A DNA stretch of 15,624 bases from Bacteroidota bacterium (GTDB lineage Bacteria > Bacteroidota > Bacteroidia > Bacteroidales > Prolixibacteraceae): the NCBI GenBank assembly GCA_013203755.1, contig JABMPI010000450.1, forward strand, positions 1 to 15,624, written 5' to 3'. Positions 8,580 to 15,624 of the stretch are shown here, in pieces. Positions within the stretch are counted from its first letter, which is position 1; each line of letters starts with the position of its first letter. The notes under the pieces were generated by a model. It worked only from the letters and a program-made list of their open reading frames with translations, did no database searches and was not told the DNA's origin. A program made the position numbers and the translations under genes.

Positions 8580-11483
8580 ATGAAGAAACTTATTTATGTT
8601 TTAGCGTTTGTACTGCTTATAAGCAATACAAATGCACAAATAAAGGTGCAAGATTTTGTAGAAAAGCTACCTGAAATTTCTGGCGTACATAAAACAGGTG
8701 TGAGTGAAGATTGGCTGGTTAAGGACGTATCAGTTCAATCGGAATTGTTCCGAACATCAGATAATTCCGAAATAGTTTTATCGAACGGGATATTGTCGAG
8801 GGCTATAAAAATAAGCCCCAGTGCTGCAACTGTTAGTTTTAAGAACCTTCAAAAAAATCAGGAATACTTACGAGGGGTTAAACCGGAAGCCATAATTCAA
8901 ATGGATGGGATTAATTATAATATTGGAGGTTTAAATGGACAAAAAAACTATGCATTTCTTTCAACTGAAGACAAGAACAGTTTAAAGAGTAATCCTAATA
9001 GTTTCCACTTAATGAGTATTAAAGTTGGCTCTCCTTTACCTGTAATGGAGTGGAGAAAAGTTCGTCATTATGCTCCCGATACGGAGTGGCCTCCAAAAGG
9101 TGTGCATCTGCAAATGGATTACCGTTTGCCTGCAATGACGGCCGATTATATTTTGGAAAACTCAAATGAGAGTAGCCTCGGAAGAAAATTAGTTATTAAA
9201 GAAGATTTTACGTATAAAGTAAAAGATTGGAAAATTCATGTTTCGCCATCACATACTCGAAGTTCTTTGGGTAACGAAGGAAAACCCGGAGAAATTTATA
9301 CTCCCGCCAACAGCTCCGTTTATATGGAAAAAGAGTTAAAAGAGGAAGTAGGTATTGTTGAAGCTACTTTTTTTGCAGGAACAGATAAGAGTAGTGAATA
9401 TGGACCCGGTATTGTGCTGGTTTTTAAAGACAGGTCCGTTAAGTTCAATCTTAAACCGGGTGGAAACAATTACAGTGCAACGCCAATTTTAGGGATTTAC
9501 GATGGAGAAAAGGAAGTTCGCCGTATCGGGAGGGGACATAAATTTGATTTTGATAATCCGTATTTACTCAGAATACGTTTGGAAGAGAATACAATTTATT
9601 ATGAAGGAAGAGAGCAAACGGGAAATTGGAAACTGTTTTATAAAAGTGAAAAAGAAAAATTGTGGGGAAATCCTGTTGCTGTAAGAATTGGTAAAACAGA
9701 TAAAAACGGAGATGGGAATGACGGCGAAGAACCCGGCGATCTTGTGCGGCTTCATATTCTTAAAGCCAACGTTTATGGTTTATACGATAACACCGAAGTT
9801 GAAAAACTTAAAACCTACGCCGATAATCTTCAGGACGTAACGGTTTCGGTTAATTACGAGCTTTACGATGGAATTCCAGTAATGCGAAAGTGGATAAGTG
9901 TTGCCAACAACACGTTGCAATCTATTAAAGTTAATTCGTTTGTAAGCGAAATACTTGCTGCTGTAGAATTTACGAGCTTTGTCGATTTTCACGATAAACT
10001 TATTCCAAACCCAAACATTCATGTCGAAACCGATTATGCTTTTGGTGGTATGTCTCTACTAAATTCTACAAGCCATTCGGTAAAATGGTTGTTTGATGAG
10101 GAATTTAATACCCAGGTGAATTATGCACGGAAAACGCCATGTCTGTTGCATGTTTCTCCGGAAATAGGTCCCAATATTGATATTGCAGCGGGTGATAGTT
10201 TCGAGTCATTCAATACCTATGTAATGCCTTTCGATAATTACGAACGACAACGTAAAGGATTATCGCTTGCAAAAATGTACAAAACCATTGCCCCCTGGAC
10301 AACCGAGAATCCTTTAATGATGCATGCCCGTTTTTCTGATTGGGAATCGGTAAAAAAAGCGATAGACCAATCGGCAGAAGTGGGTTTCGAGATGGTAATA
10401 CTGACATTCGGTAGTGGTTTTAATGTTGAAAAAGACGATCCGAACTACATTGCTGAAATGAAAAAATACCGCAATTATGCAAAAAGTAAAGGTATTGATT
10501 TTGGAGGATACTCTTTGTTGGCTTCGCGCCGTATCGACGATGAAAACGATGTTATCAACCCAAAGACAGGCAAGCCCGGAGGATTTGCCACGTTTGGGAA
10601 TTCTCCCTGTTTGTGTAGCGATTGGGGAAATAAATACTTCGATAAACTATACCAGTTTTACGAGGAGACCGGATTCTCTTTTTTTGAACACGATGGTTCT
10701 TACCCCGGCGATATGTGTGCTTCTACCCTTCATCCGGGGCATAATAACTTGGAAGACTCGCAATACAAACAATGGAAAAAATTAGCTGATTTTTACAAAT
10801 GGTGCAGGGGAAAGGGGATTTATTTGAATGTTCCCGATTACTGGTACTTGTCGGGTAGTAACAAATGTGGGATGGGGTATCGCGAAACAAATTGGTCGTT
10901 GCCACGCGCACAGCAGGTAATTCATGTTAGGCAGAATATTTTCGATGGTACCCATCTGAAATTACCATCAATGGGTTGGATGTTTGTACCACTTACCGAG
11001 TACCATGGAGGTGGCGCTGCCACAACCATAGAACCACTTAACGAACATTTACACCATTACGATTTAATGATGAAAAGTAATCTTGGTTTTGGAGTACAGG
11101 CTTGTTACCGTGGACCTCGCTTGTTCGATACCGAAAAGACCAAACAGATGGTAAAAGCGAATGTTGACTGGTATAAAAAATACAGAGATATTCTTGAAAG
11201 TCCGCTATTACAATTGAAACGTGCAAATTCAATTGATTTGGATTATATGATGCATGTAAATTCTTCTTTAAAAGAGAAAGGTTTTGTAATGCTATTCAAC
11301 CCCAAAGATATTGATGTAACGGAAAACATTACCCTGCCACTTTATTATACAGGACTTTCAGAAACTGCCAATATAAGGCAGGAAGAAGGGAAAGCAATGA
11401 AGTATAAAATAAACAGAGAATATAGCGTTGAGTTAGAAGTTTCTGTAAAAGCAAATAGTTATACCTGGTTGGTGGTTGAATAG
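8580..11483 (+). CDS. Secreted glycosidase-like protein with split N-terminal sandwich, laminin-G-like insert and TIM barrel
   Basis: 967 residues. A standard signal peptide ends near SNTNA-Q (cleavage after about residue 19); there is no lipobox Cys. Residues about 45-200 and 402-550 look like two parts of one beta-sandwich, as in alpha-galactosidase-like enzymes. Between them (about 230-402) sits a segment resembling a concanavalin/laminin-G fold of the DUF1080 type, with an Asp/Asn-rich loop (D374, N376, D378, N380) that looks calcium-binding. The barrel starts near 560. It contains DWESVKKAIDQSAEVGFE, then FSFFEHDGSYPGD, where D705 is a candidate nucleophile, then GIYLNVPDYWYLSGS, GYRETNWSLPR and MGWMFVPLTEYHGGGA. 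The domain order suggests a retaining alpha-glycosidase-like fold related to the GH27/GH36 group. This is inference from pattern, and I cannot name the family or the acid/base residue. All seven cysteines lie after residue 520. Confidence 0.85.
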   Translation: MKKLIYVLAFVLLISNTNAQIKVQDFVEKLPEISGVHKTGVSEDWLVKDVSVQSELFRTSDNSEIVLSNGILSRAIKISPSAATVSFKNLQKNQEYLRGVKPEAIIQMDGINYNIGGLNGQKNYAFLSTEDKNSLKSNPNSFHLMSIKVGSPLPVMEWRKVRHYAPDTEWPPKGVHLQMDYRLPAMTADYILENSNESSLGRKLVIKEDFTYKVKDWKIHVSPSHTRSSLGNEGKPGEIYTPANSSVYMEKELKEEVGIVEATFFAGTDKSSEYGPGIVLVFKDRSVKFNLKPGGNNYSATPILGIYDGEKEVRRIGRGHKFDFDNPYLLRIRLEENTIYYEGREQTGNWKLFYKSEKEKLWGNPVAVRIGKTDKNGDGNDGEEPGDLVRLHILKANVYGLYDNTEVEKLKTYADNLQDVTVSVNYELYDGIPVMRKWISVANNTLQSIKVNSFVSEILAAVEFTSFVDFHDKLIPNPNIHVETDYAFGGMSLLNSTSHSVKWLFDEEFNTQVNYARKTPCLLHVSPEIGPNIDIAAGDSFESFNTYVMPFDNYERQRKGLSLAKMYKTIAPWTTENPLMMHARFSDWESVKKAIDQSAEVGFEMVILTFGSGFNVEKDDPNYIAEMKKYRNYAKSKGIDFGGYSLLASRRIDDENDVINPKTGKPGGFATFGNSPCLCSDWGNKYFDKLYQFYEETGFSFFEHDGSYPGDMCASTLHPGHNNLEDSQYKQWKKLADFYKWCRGKGIYLNVPDYWYLSGSNKCGMGYRETNWSLPRAQQVIHVRQNIFDGTHLKLPSMGWMFVPLTEYHGGGAATTIEPLNEHLHHYDLMMKSNLGFGVQACYRGPRLFDTEKTKQMVKANVDWYKKYRDILESPLLQLKRANSIDLDYMMHVNSSLKEKGFVMLFNPKDIDVTENITLPLYYTGLSETANIRQEEGKAMKYKINREYSVELEVSVKANSYTWLVVE
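9267..9785 (+). other. Segment encoding the laminin-G/DUF1080-like insert of the 967-residue protein
   Basis: This covers residues about 230-402 of the protein at 8580. It starts after KIHVSPSHTRSS and ends near ANVYGLYDN. Strands such as IVEATFFAG, GIVLVFKD, PYLLRIRLE and PVAVRIGK, and a closing segment DLVRLHILKANVYG, follow the order seen in concanavalin-like domains that bind sugars. The loop DKNGDGNDGEEPGD resembles a calcium site. Boundaries are estimated by eye and could be off by 15 residues or more. Confidence 0.5.
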
Positions 11484-11533
11484 TTTTAGTAAAATTATTA
11501 AGTGTTATAGTTGATGTAACAAAAAGAAGTAAA

Positions 11534-14017
11534 ATGATGAAAAGAATTTATTTGATTTTATTGGTCTTCGTGACCTTTTCTTGTAGCAATGAAAAATTGG
11601 TATTTGAAACTGATACACTAAAGGTGTCTATTGATTCTGAGGGCAACATTACAGGATTAGTTGATATAGCTACAGGTACCGATTACCATCCCGAAGGTAT
11701 AAAATCACCCCTGTTAACGCTCTACGAGAATGATACAATTATCATCACACCATTATCAATAGACTATGATGAGGTTAAATCGCTTATAACACTCACCTAC
11801 CCCAATGGAAGTGTTGCCAGTGTAAGATTTGATAATATAAGTAAATATTTGCGTTTTGAGCTATTCTCATTAGAACCCCGAAACAGTGTAAGCTGTGTTG
11901 GATGGGGACCTTATGCTTTAACGCTTGAAAAGTACATAGGAGAGAATATCTGTGTTGTTAGGGATGAAAGTTTTGCAATAGGAATGCAGGGGCTTGAAGT
12001 AAATACAATAGAAGGCTTGCCAACAGAAAATATGTTAGATAACTCACGCGTGTACTCCATTGTTGAACCTCTACCCGGGCAGGTAGTACCAGATTCTATT
12101 AAAAGCAAAATAGGCGAGAGCATATATATAAATGTGAACGAGCAGGGCGATATGCCGGAGTATGTTCGTATGTATCGCGGAACTGCTGCAGTTAAAAAAG
12201 AGTATGGAAGTGAATTGCGATTGTATTCAAGAGACAGAAGAAAGACAAGAATAGCCGGAGAACCGGGTAACGAGATATCTGTTGAAGGTATAGATGTTGA
12301 TTTTATTGGCACAGGTATAGCTTTTTTTGGTGCACCTGAACCTAAAACACTCGATTATATTAGTGCTATAGAATTAGGAGAAGGGCTTCCTCATCCAATG
12401 TTAGACGGTAAATGGATTAAGAACCACGACCGTAGAGGAGAAGCTTATATGATGATGGGGATGAATGTTGCAAACATTGAGAATGCGAAGAAGGCATTAG
12501 AGTACGCTAAACTATGTGGGTTTAAAATGATACATATTGGCGATTTCTTTAAAAATTGGGGTCATTTCGATATTAATACCAAAGCCTTTCCAAAAGGAGA
12601 GGAAAGTATTAAGGAATTGGTTGAAATGGCTGCAAAGGAGGATGTATTACTGGGCGTTCACACATTAACCATGTTTACCACCACCCACGATCCTTATGTT
12701 TCGCCTGTTCCGAGTGAGTACCTGGCAAAAACAGGTGCTACAAAATTGAGCAAAGATATCTCAGCTGATGACGAGGTGATTTATATAGAAGACCCAATAT
12801 TTTTTAGAAATCCGGGAAGGAATCATGCAGTTAAAATTGGGAAAGAGATTATTCGTTATGAGGAGTTATCATCAGAAAAGCCATGGCGACTTCTTGATTG
12901 CATCAGAGGCGCATATAAAACTGAAGCCTCGACGCATAATGCTGGTGTTTTAGCAGAAAAACTGGTTGGAAACGTATATAATGGATTTTACCCTGATTTA
13001 GAACTCCAGGAAAAGTATGCACTAAGATTAGCCGAAATTTGTAATAAAACGGGAATGGGTTTGATGGATTTTGATGGATTTGGTGGCGGGTCACCAACGG
13101 GACATGGTGCTTATGGTTCGGCAAAATTTATAGAAACCTACGCTAAGCATTTAAATAAGTACCCAATTAATTGTGGCTCAAGCACTTTTCATTACTACTG
13201 GCATTTTTACATGCGTATGAATTGGGGAGAACCGTGGTATGATAATTTACGGGAAAGTCAGGTTAATTACAGGCTCGAAAACCAAAGGTACTTTAAAAGA
13301 AATCTTATGCCTGGCATGTTGGGGTGGTTCTCATTTAATTCATCATATCGCCCCGAAGATGTGGAGTGGATACAGGCGAGGAGTGCAGGTTTTAATGCTG
13401 GATATTTATTGCGAGTTGATGCGAAGAATGTAGAGGCAAACGGATTTAAAGATGCCCATTTTGCCTCCATAAAAGAGTGGCAGGCGGCACGGAAAGCAAA
13501 AGCTTTTACTGAGGATCAAATAAAAAGATTACAAAACCCTAAAAACGAGTTTCACCTTGAAAAGGTAAACGATTCGGAGTGGAAACTATATAGTTTGAAA
13601 TTAAACAGCGGATATTTTCACCGTTTCAGGGATGTTCAGGAAGGAGAACCTCTTGTATCAAAGTGGAAATACAGTAATCCGTACGACAATCAGGCAATGC
13701 AGTTTTATATGACTATTAAAGCCGGTGAAGATGGAGCAAACGGGACCATTTCTAATCTCAAAATTGAAGTCAATAATTATTCCGAATTGATTATTGAAGA
13801 GTCTCTTATACCGAATGAACGTCTCTATTGCAATGGTAAAAAGGTTTATTTGTGTGATGGTGGTTGGAAAGTTAAAAAAGAGCTTGTCGTGAAAAAGATT
13901 CCAAAAGTGAATAAGGGTGAAAACACTTTGGTTGTTATGTGCGATTTTAAAGGTGACTATCCCGTAATTGAGGTAGACCTTAAAACTGTAAGTGAGGCTG
14001 AAGTTGTAAAAAAATGA
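11534..14017 (+). CDS. Lipoprotein P3, TIM-barrel glycoside-hydrolase-like protein, close paralog of P1
   Basis: 827 residues; lipobox VTFSC (Cys17). Two ATG codons stand side by side at 11534 and 11537 and either could serve. The plan matches P1: an N-terminal sandwich (about 20-280), linker GLPHPMLDGKW (284-294), then NWGHF (341-345), VHTLTMFTTTHDPY (375-388), FDGFGGG (D514), MNWGEPW (E566) and RES (573-575), and a C-terminal domain ending near 820. Over the MNWGEPW-to-GWF block (562-599 here, 544-581 in P1) I count 28 of 38 residues identical. The Glu that follows the DG motif in P1 and P2 is Gly here, which argues that it is not essential. The insertion at about 411-476 has the same HAVKIGKEIIRYE and RGAYKTEASTH pattern as P1. 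It has an N-terminal region about 20 residues longer than P1. Likely a surface or periplasmic glycosidase acting on a linkage similar to that of P1; family not recognised. Confidence 0.85.
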   Translation: MMKRIYLILLVFVTFSCSNEKLVFETDTLKVSIDSEGNITGLVDIATGTDYHPEGIKSPLLTLYENDTIIITPLSIDYDEVKSLITLTYPNGSVASVRFDNISKYLRFELFSLEPRNSVSCVGWGPYALTLEKYIGENICVVRDESFAIGMQGLEVNTIEGLPTENMLDNSRVYSIVEPLPGQVVPDSIKSKIGESIYINVNEQGDMPEYVRMYRGTAAVKKEYGSELRLYSRDRRKTRIAGEPGNEISVEGIDVDFIGTGIAFFGAPEPKTLDYISAIELGEGLPHPMLDGKWIKNHDRRGEAYMMMGMNVANIENAKKALEYAKLCGFKMIHIGDFFKNWGHFDINTKAFPKGEESIKELVEMAAKEDVLLGVHTLTMFTTTHDPYVSPVPSEYLAKTGATKLSKDISADDEVIYIEDPIFFRNPGRNHAVKIGKEIIRYEELSSEKPWRLLDCIRGAYKTEASTHNAGVLAEKLVGNVYNGFYPDLELQEKYALRLAEICNKTGMGLMDFDGFGGGSPTGHGAYGSAKFIETYAKHLNKYPINCGSSTFHYYWHFYMRMNWGEPWYDNLRESQVNYRLENQRYFKRNLMPGMLGWFSFNSSYRPEDVEWIQARSAGFNAGYLLRVDAKNVEANGFKDAHFASIKEWQAARKAKAFTEDQIKRLQNPKNEFHLEKVNDSEWKLYSLKLNSGYFHRFRDVQEGEPLVSKWKYSNPYDNQAMQFYMTIKAGEDGANGTISNLKIEVNNYSELIIEESLIPNERLYCNGKKVYLCDGGWKVKKELVVKKIPKVNKGENTLVVMCDFKGDYPVIEVDLKTVSEAEVVKK

Positions 14018-14070
14018 CTCAAGAGTAGACGTGAATACTAAATCTTATATTACAACATAATTAACTAATA

Positions 14071-15546
14071 ATGAAAAAGATACTGATTGTAATTATTTTA
14101 ATTCTTTATTCTGTTAGTTCAATTTGGGCAAAGAATTCCCAAAAAGGTGAATCACAAAAACCCAATATTCTGCTAATATTCACCGACGACCAGCAATGGA
14201 ATTCGATTCAGGCATTAGGCAACAAAAACATTCATACGCCAAATATGGACAGAATGGTTGAGGGGGCAGTTGTGTTTCGTAATGCCTATTGTTTTGGCGG
14301 AAACTCTGGTGCTGTTTGTATTCCATCGAGAAACATGTTAATGAGTGGAAGAAATTTTTTCCGCTTCGATGCCGATGTTTTGCGCATGAAAGCCAATGGC
14401 GAAAAACCAAGGAAAGCACATTATACTAATCCCGACTGGCCCACCATTCCCAAAAGTATGAGAGAAGCCGGTTACGAAACTTATTTCAGGGAAAAAAGTG
14501 GCTCAGCCAATAACCCGGTAGTACGGACCCAATTCGACCATTTTAAAGATATTCACCAGGTAAATGCATTACGGACTGGTCGCCCGGCCCAGGGAATTAT
14601 TGACGATGCCATTCAATTTTTAACAACAGAACGTAATCCTGAAAAACCGTTTTTTATGTATCTGGGAATTCCTGCACCGCACGACCCGCGCTGGTCGTTA
14701 AAACAATTCAGGGACATGTACGATGAAGAAAAAATGCCTCTTCCCGAAAATTATTTACCTCAACATCCCTGGGATATTGGGTCGATGACCATTCGTGATG
14801 AATGCCTCGAAAAATGGCCCCGTACCGAAGATGCAATTCGCAGACATGTTTTCGATTATTATTCGGTAATTACTGCCATGGATTTCGACTTTGGAAGGTT
14901 ACTCGATATAATGGAAGAAAAAGGACTGGATGAAAATACCATTCTGGTGTTTACATCAGACCAAGGATTAGCCGTTGGGCAGCACGGTTTAATGGGGAAA
15001 CAAAATATTTACGAAGGCACAATGAAAGTACCGTTTCTCGTAAAAGGTCCCGGAATTGAGAAAGGTAATTCTGATGCATTTATTTATATTCACGATATTT
15101 TTCCGACCCTCTGTAATTGGGCAAAAATAGCTGTACCCGAAGGTTTAGACGGAATAAGCTTTCATACTATTTTGAATAAAAAAGAGCATAAAACACGTGA
15201 GAACCTAATGCTTGCTTACATGGATTTTCAGCGCTCGGTTCGCGATGAGCGGTGGAAATTAATCCGTTTCCCAAAAATTGATAAGACAATGCTTTTCGAT
15301 TTAAAAACTGACCCATTTGAAACAAATAACCTTGCAGAAAATCCTGAGTATTCAAACAAAATTGCAGAGTTAATTGAAAAGTTGGAAGAAGAAGGCAAAG
15401 CCCAGGGCGATACGGTAAATCTTTTCCCTGGCAATTATGCTCCTGCCAAATTTATTGCCCCCACAAAGAAATTACCAACAGCATTTCCTGCAGGCGGTTT
15501 GGCACCTGAAGATCCAGCATACAAAGAAAATAATCTAAAACAATAA
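14071..15546 (+). CDS. Secreted S1-family sulfatase (formylglycine-dependent)
   Basis: 491 residues. The signal peptide ends near SSIWA (cleavage after about residue 20). The S1 signature is clear: CIPSR at 83-87, where Cys83 would be converted to formylglycine by a maturase encoded elsewhere. D39 and D40 (FTDDQQW) and D297 with Q298 (TSDQG) are the expected calcium ligands; H204 (PAPHDPR) and K310 (GKQNIYEG) are further active-site candidates. Length and motif order fit carbohydrate sulfatases acting on sulfated polysaccharides. The subfamily, and so the position of the sulfate removed, cannot be read without alignment. It lies 53 bases after P3 and 3 bases before the next gene, so it is very likely cotranscribed with both. 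Its presence is the strongest hint that the target of this locus is a sulfated glycan. Confidence 0.95.
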   Translation: MKKILIVIILILYSVSSIWAKNSQKGESQKPNILLIFTDDQQWNSIQALGNKNIHTPNMDRMVEGAVVFRNAYCFGGNSGAVCIPSRNMLMSGRNFFRFDADVLRMKANGEKPRKAHYTNPDWPTIPKSMREAGYETYFREKSGSANNPVVRTQFDHFKDIHQVNALRTGRPAQGIIDDAIQFLTTERNPEKPFFMYLGIPAPHDPRWSLKQFRDMYDEEKMPLPENYLPQHPWDIGSMTIRDECLEKWPRTEDAIRRHVFDYYSVITAMDFDFGRLLDIMEEKGLDENTILVFTSDQGLAVGQHGLMGKQNIYEGTMKVPFLVKGPGIEKGNSDAFIYIHDIFPTLCNWAKIAVPEGLDGISFHTILNKKEHKTRENLMLAYMDFQRSVRDERWKLIRFPKIDKTMLFDLKTDPFETNNLAENPEYSNKIAELIEKLEEEGKAQGDTVNLFPGNYAPAKFIAPTKKLPTAFPAGGLAPEDPAYKENNLKQ

Positions 15547-15549
15547 ATT

Positions 15550-15624
15550 ATGAAACGAAGAGACTTTTTTAAAACATCAGCAGCAATTGCATCTGTAACA
15601 TTGCTTCCTTCCTCTGTTTGGGCA
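15550..15624 (+). CDS. Start of a Tat-exported protein, cut by the window end
   Basis: Only 25 codons are present. They begin MKRRDFFKTSAAIASVTLLP and show a twin-arginine motif (R3 R4 D F F K) followed by a hydrophobic stretch and a possible cleavage site at SSVWA. The gap to the sulfatase stop is 3 bases, so the two are almost certainly cotranscribed. The Tat signal resembles those of the two oxidoreductases in the window, so a third Gfo/Idh/MocA protein is a reasonable guess. Other Tat-exported enzymes, including some sulfatases and glycosidases, start the same way. Confidence 0.7.
   Translation, partial: MKRRDFFKTSAAIASVTLLPSSVWA

Noticed and set aside
14071..15546. Sulfatase Gln298 in place of the more usual Asn or His as a sign of inactivity
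   Set aside because: DQG is found in many S1 sulfatases and Gln can ligate calcium; Cys83, Pro85 and Arg87 are intact.

Overview
The window is low-GC DNA whose genes all lie on the + strand. It reads as an accessory carbohydrate locus of a Bacteroidota bacterium. This rests on lipoprotein signals ending in SC/SSC directly before the mature protein, AT-rich leaders without clear Shine-Dalgarno sites, Tat-exported Gfo/Idh/MocA oxidoreductases, and an S1-type sulfatase. Heavy use of secreted oxidoreductases and sulfatases is typical of marine or sediment polysaccharide degraders, but genus and habitat cannot be fixed from the sequence.

Layout: (1) 1-576, C-terminal end of a protein that begins upstream. 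(2) 655-1983, Tat lipoprotein oxidoreductase A. (3) 2094-4517, lipoprotein P1. (4) 4551-7088, lipoprotein P2. (5) 7250-8536, Tat oxidoreductase B. (6) 8580-11483, a 967-residue glycosidase-like protein with a laminin-G-like insert. (7) 11534-14017, lipoprotein P3. (8) 14071-15546, sulfatase. (9) 15550-15624, start of another Tat-exported protein. Gaps are 78, 110, 33, 161, 43, 50, 53 and 3 bases. No convincing promoter or terminator was found inside, so a single long operon is likely. No gap exceeds 300 bases. I saw no tRNA, rRNA, CRISPR array, insertion sequence, SusC/SusD pair or regulator.

The main point of interest is P1, P2 and P3. They are three paralogous lipoproteins of about 810-845 residues that I cannot place in a named glycoside hydrolase family. 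Each reads as an N-terminal beta-sandwich, a TIM-barrel-like core with shared acidic motifs (a DG motif and a later WGE motif), a small beta insertion inside the core, and a C-terminal beta-rich domain. P1 and P3 are close to each other; P2 is divergent. They are interleaved with two secreted NAD(P)-type oxidoreductases, a glycosidase-like protein carrying a lectin-like insert, and a sulfatase.

Working model (inference): the sulfatase removes sulfate from an exported or imported oligosaccharide. P1-P3 and the 967-residue protein then cleave or bind glycosidic linkages. The two oxidoreductases either oxidise a sugar hydroxyl to a keto group or run a redox-assisted (GH109-like) glycosidase reaction. 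Substrate and linkage cannot be read from the sequence.
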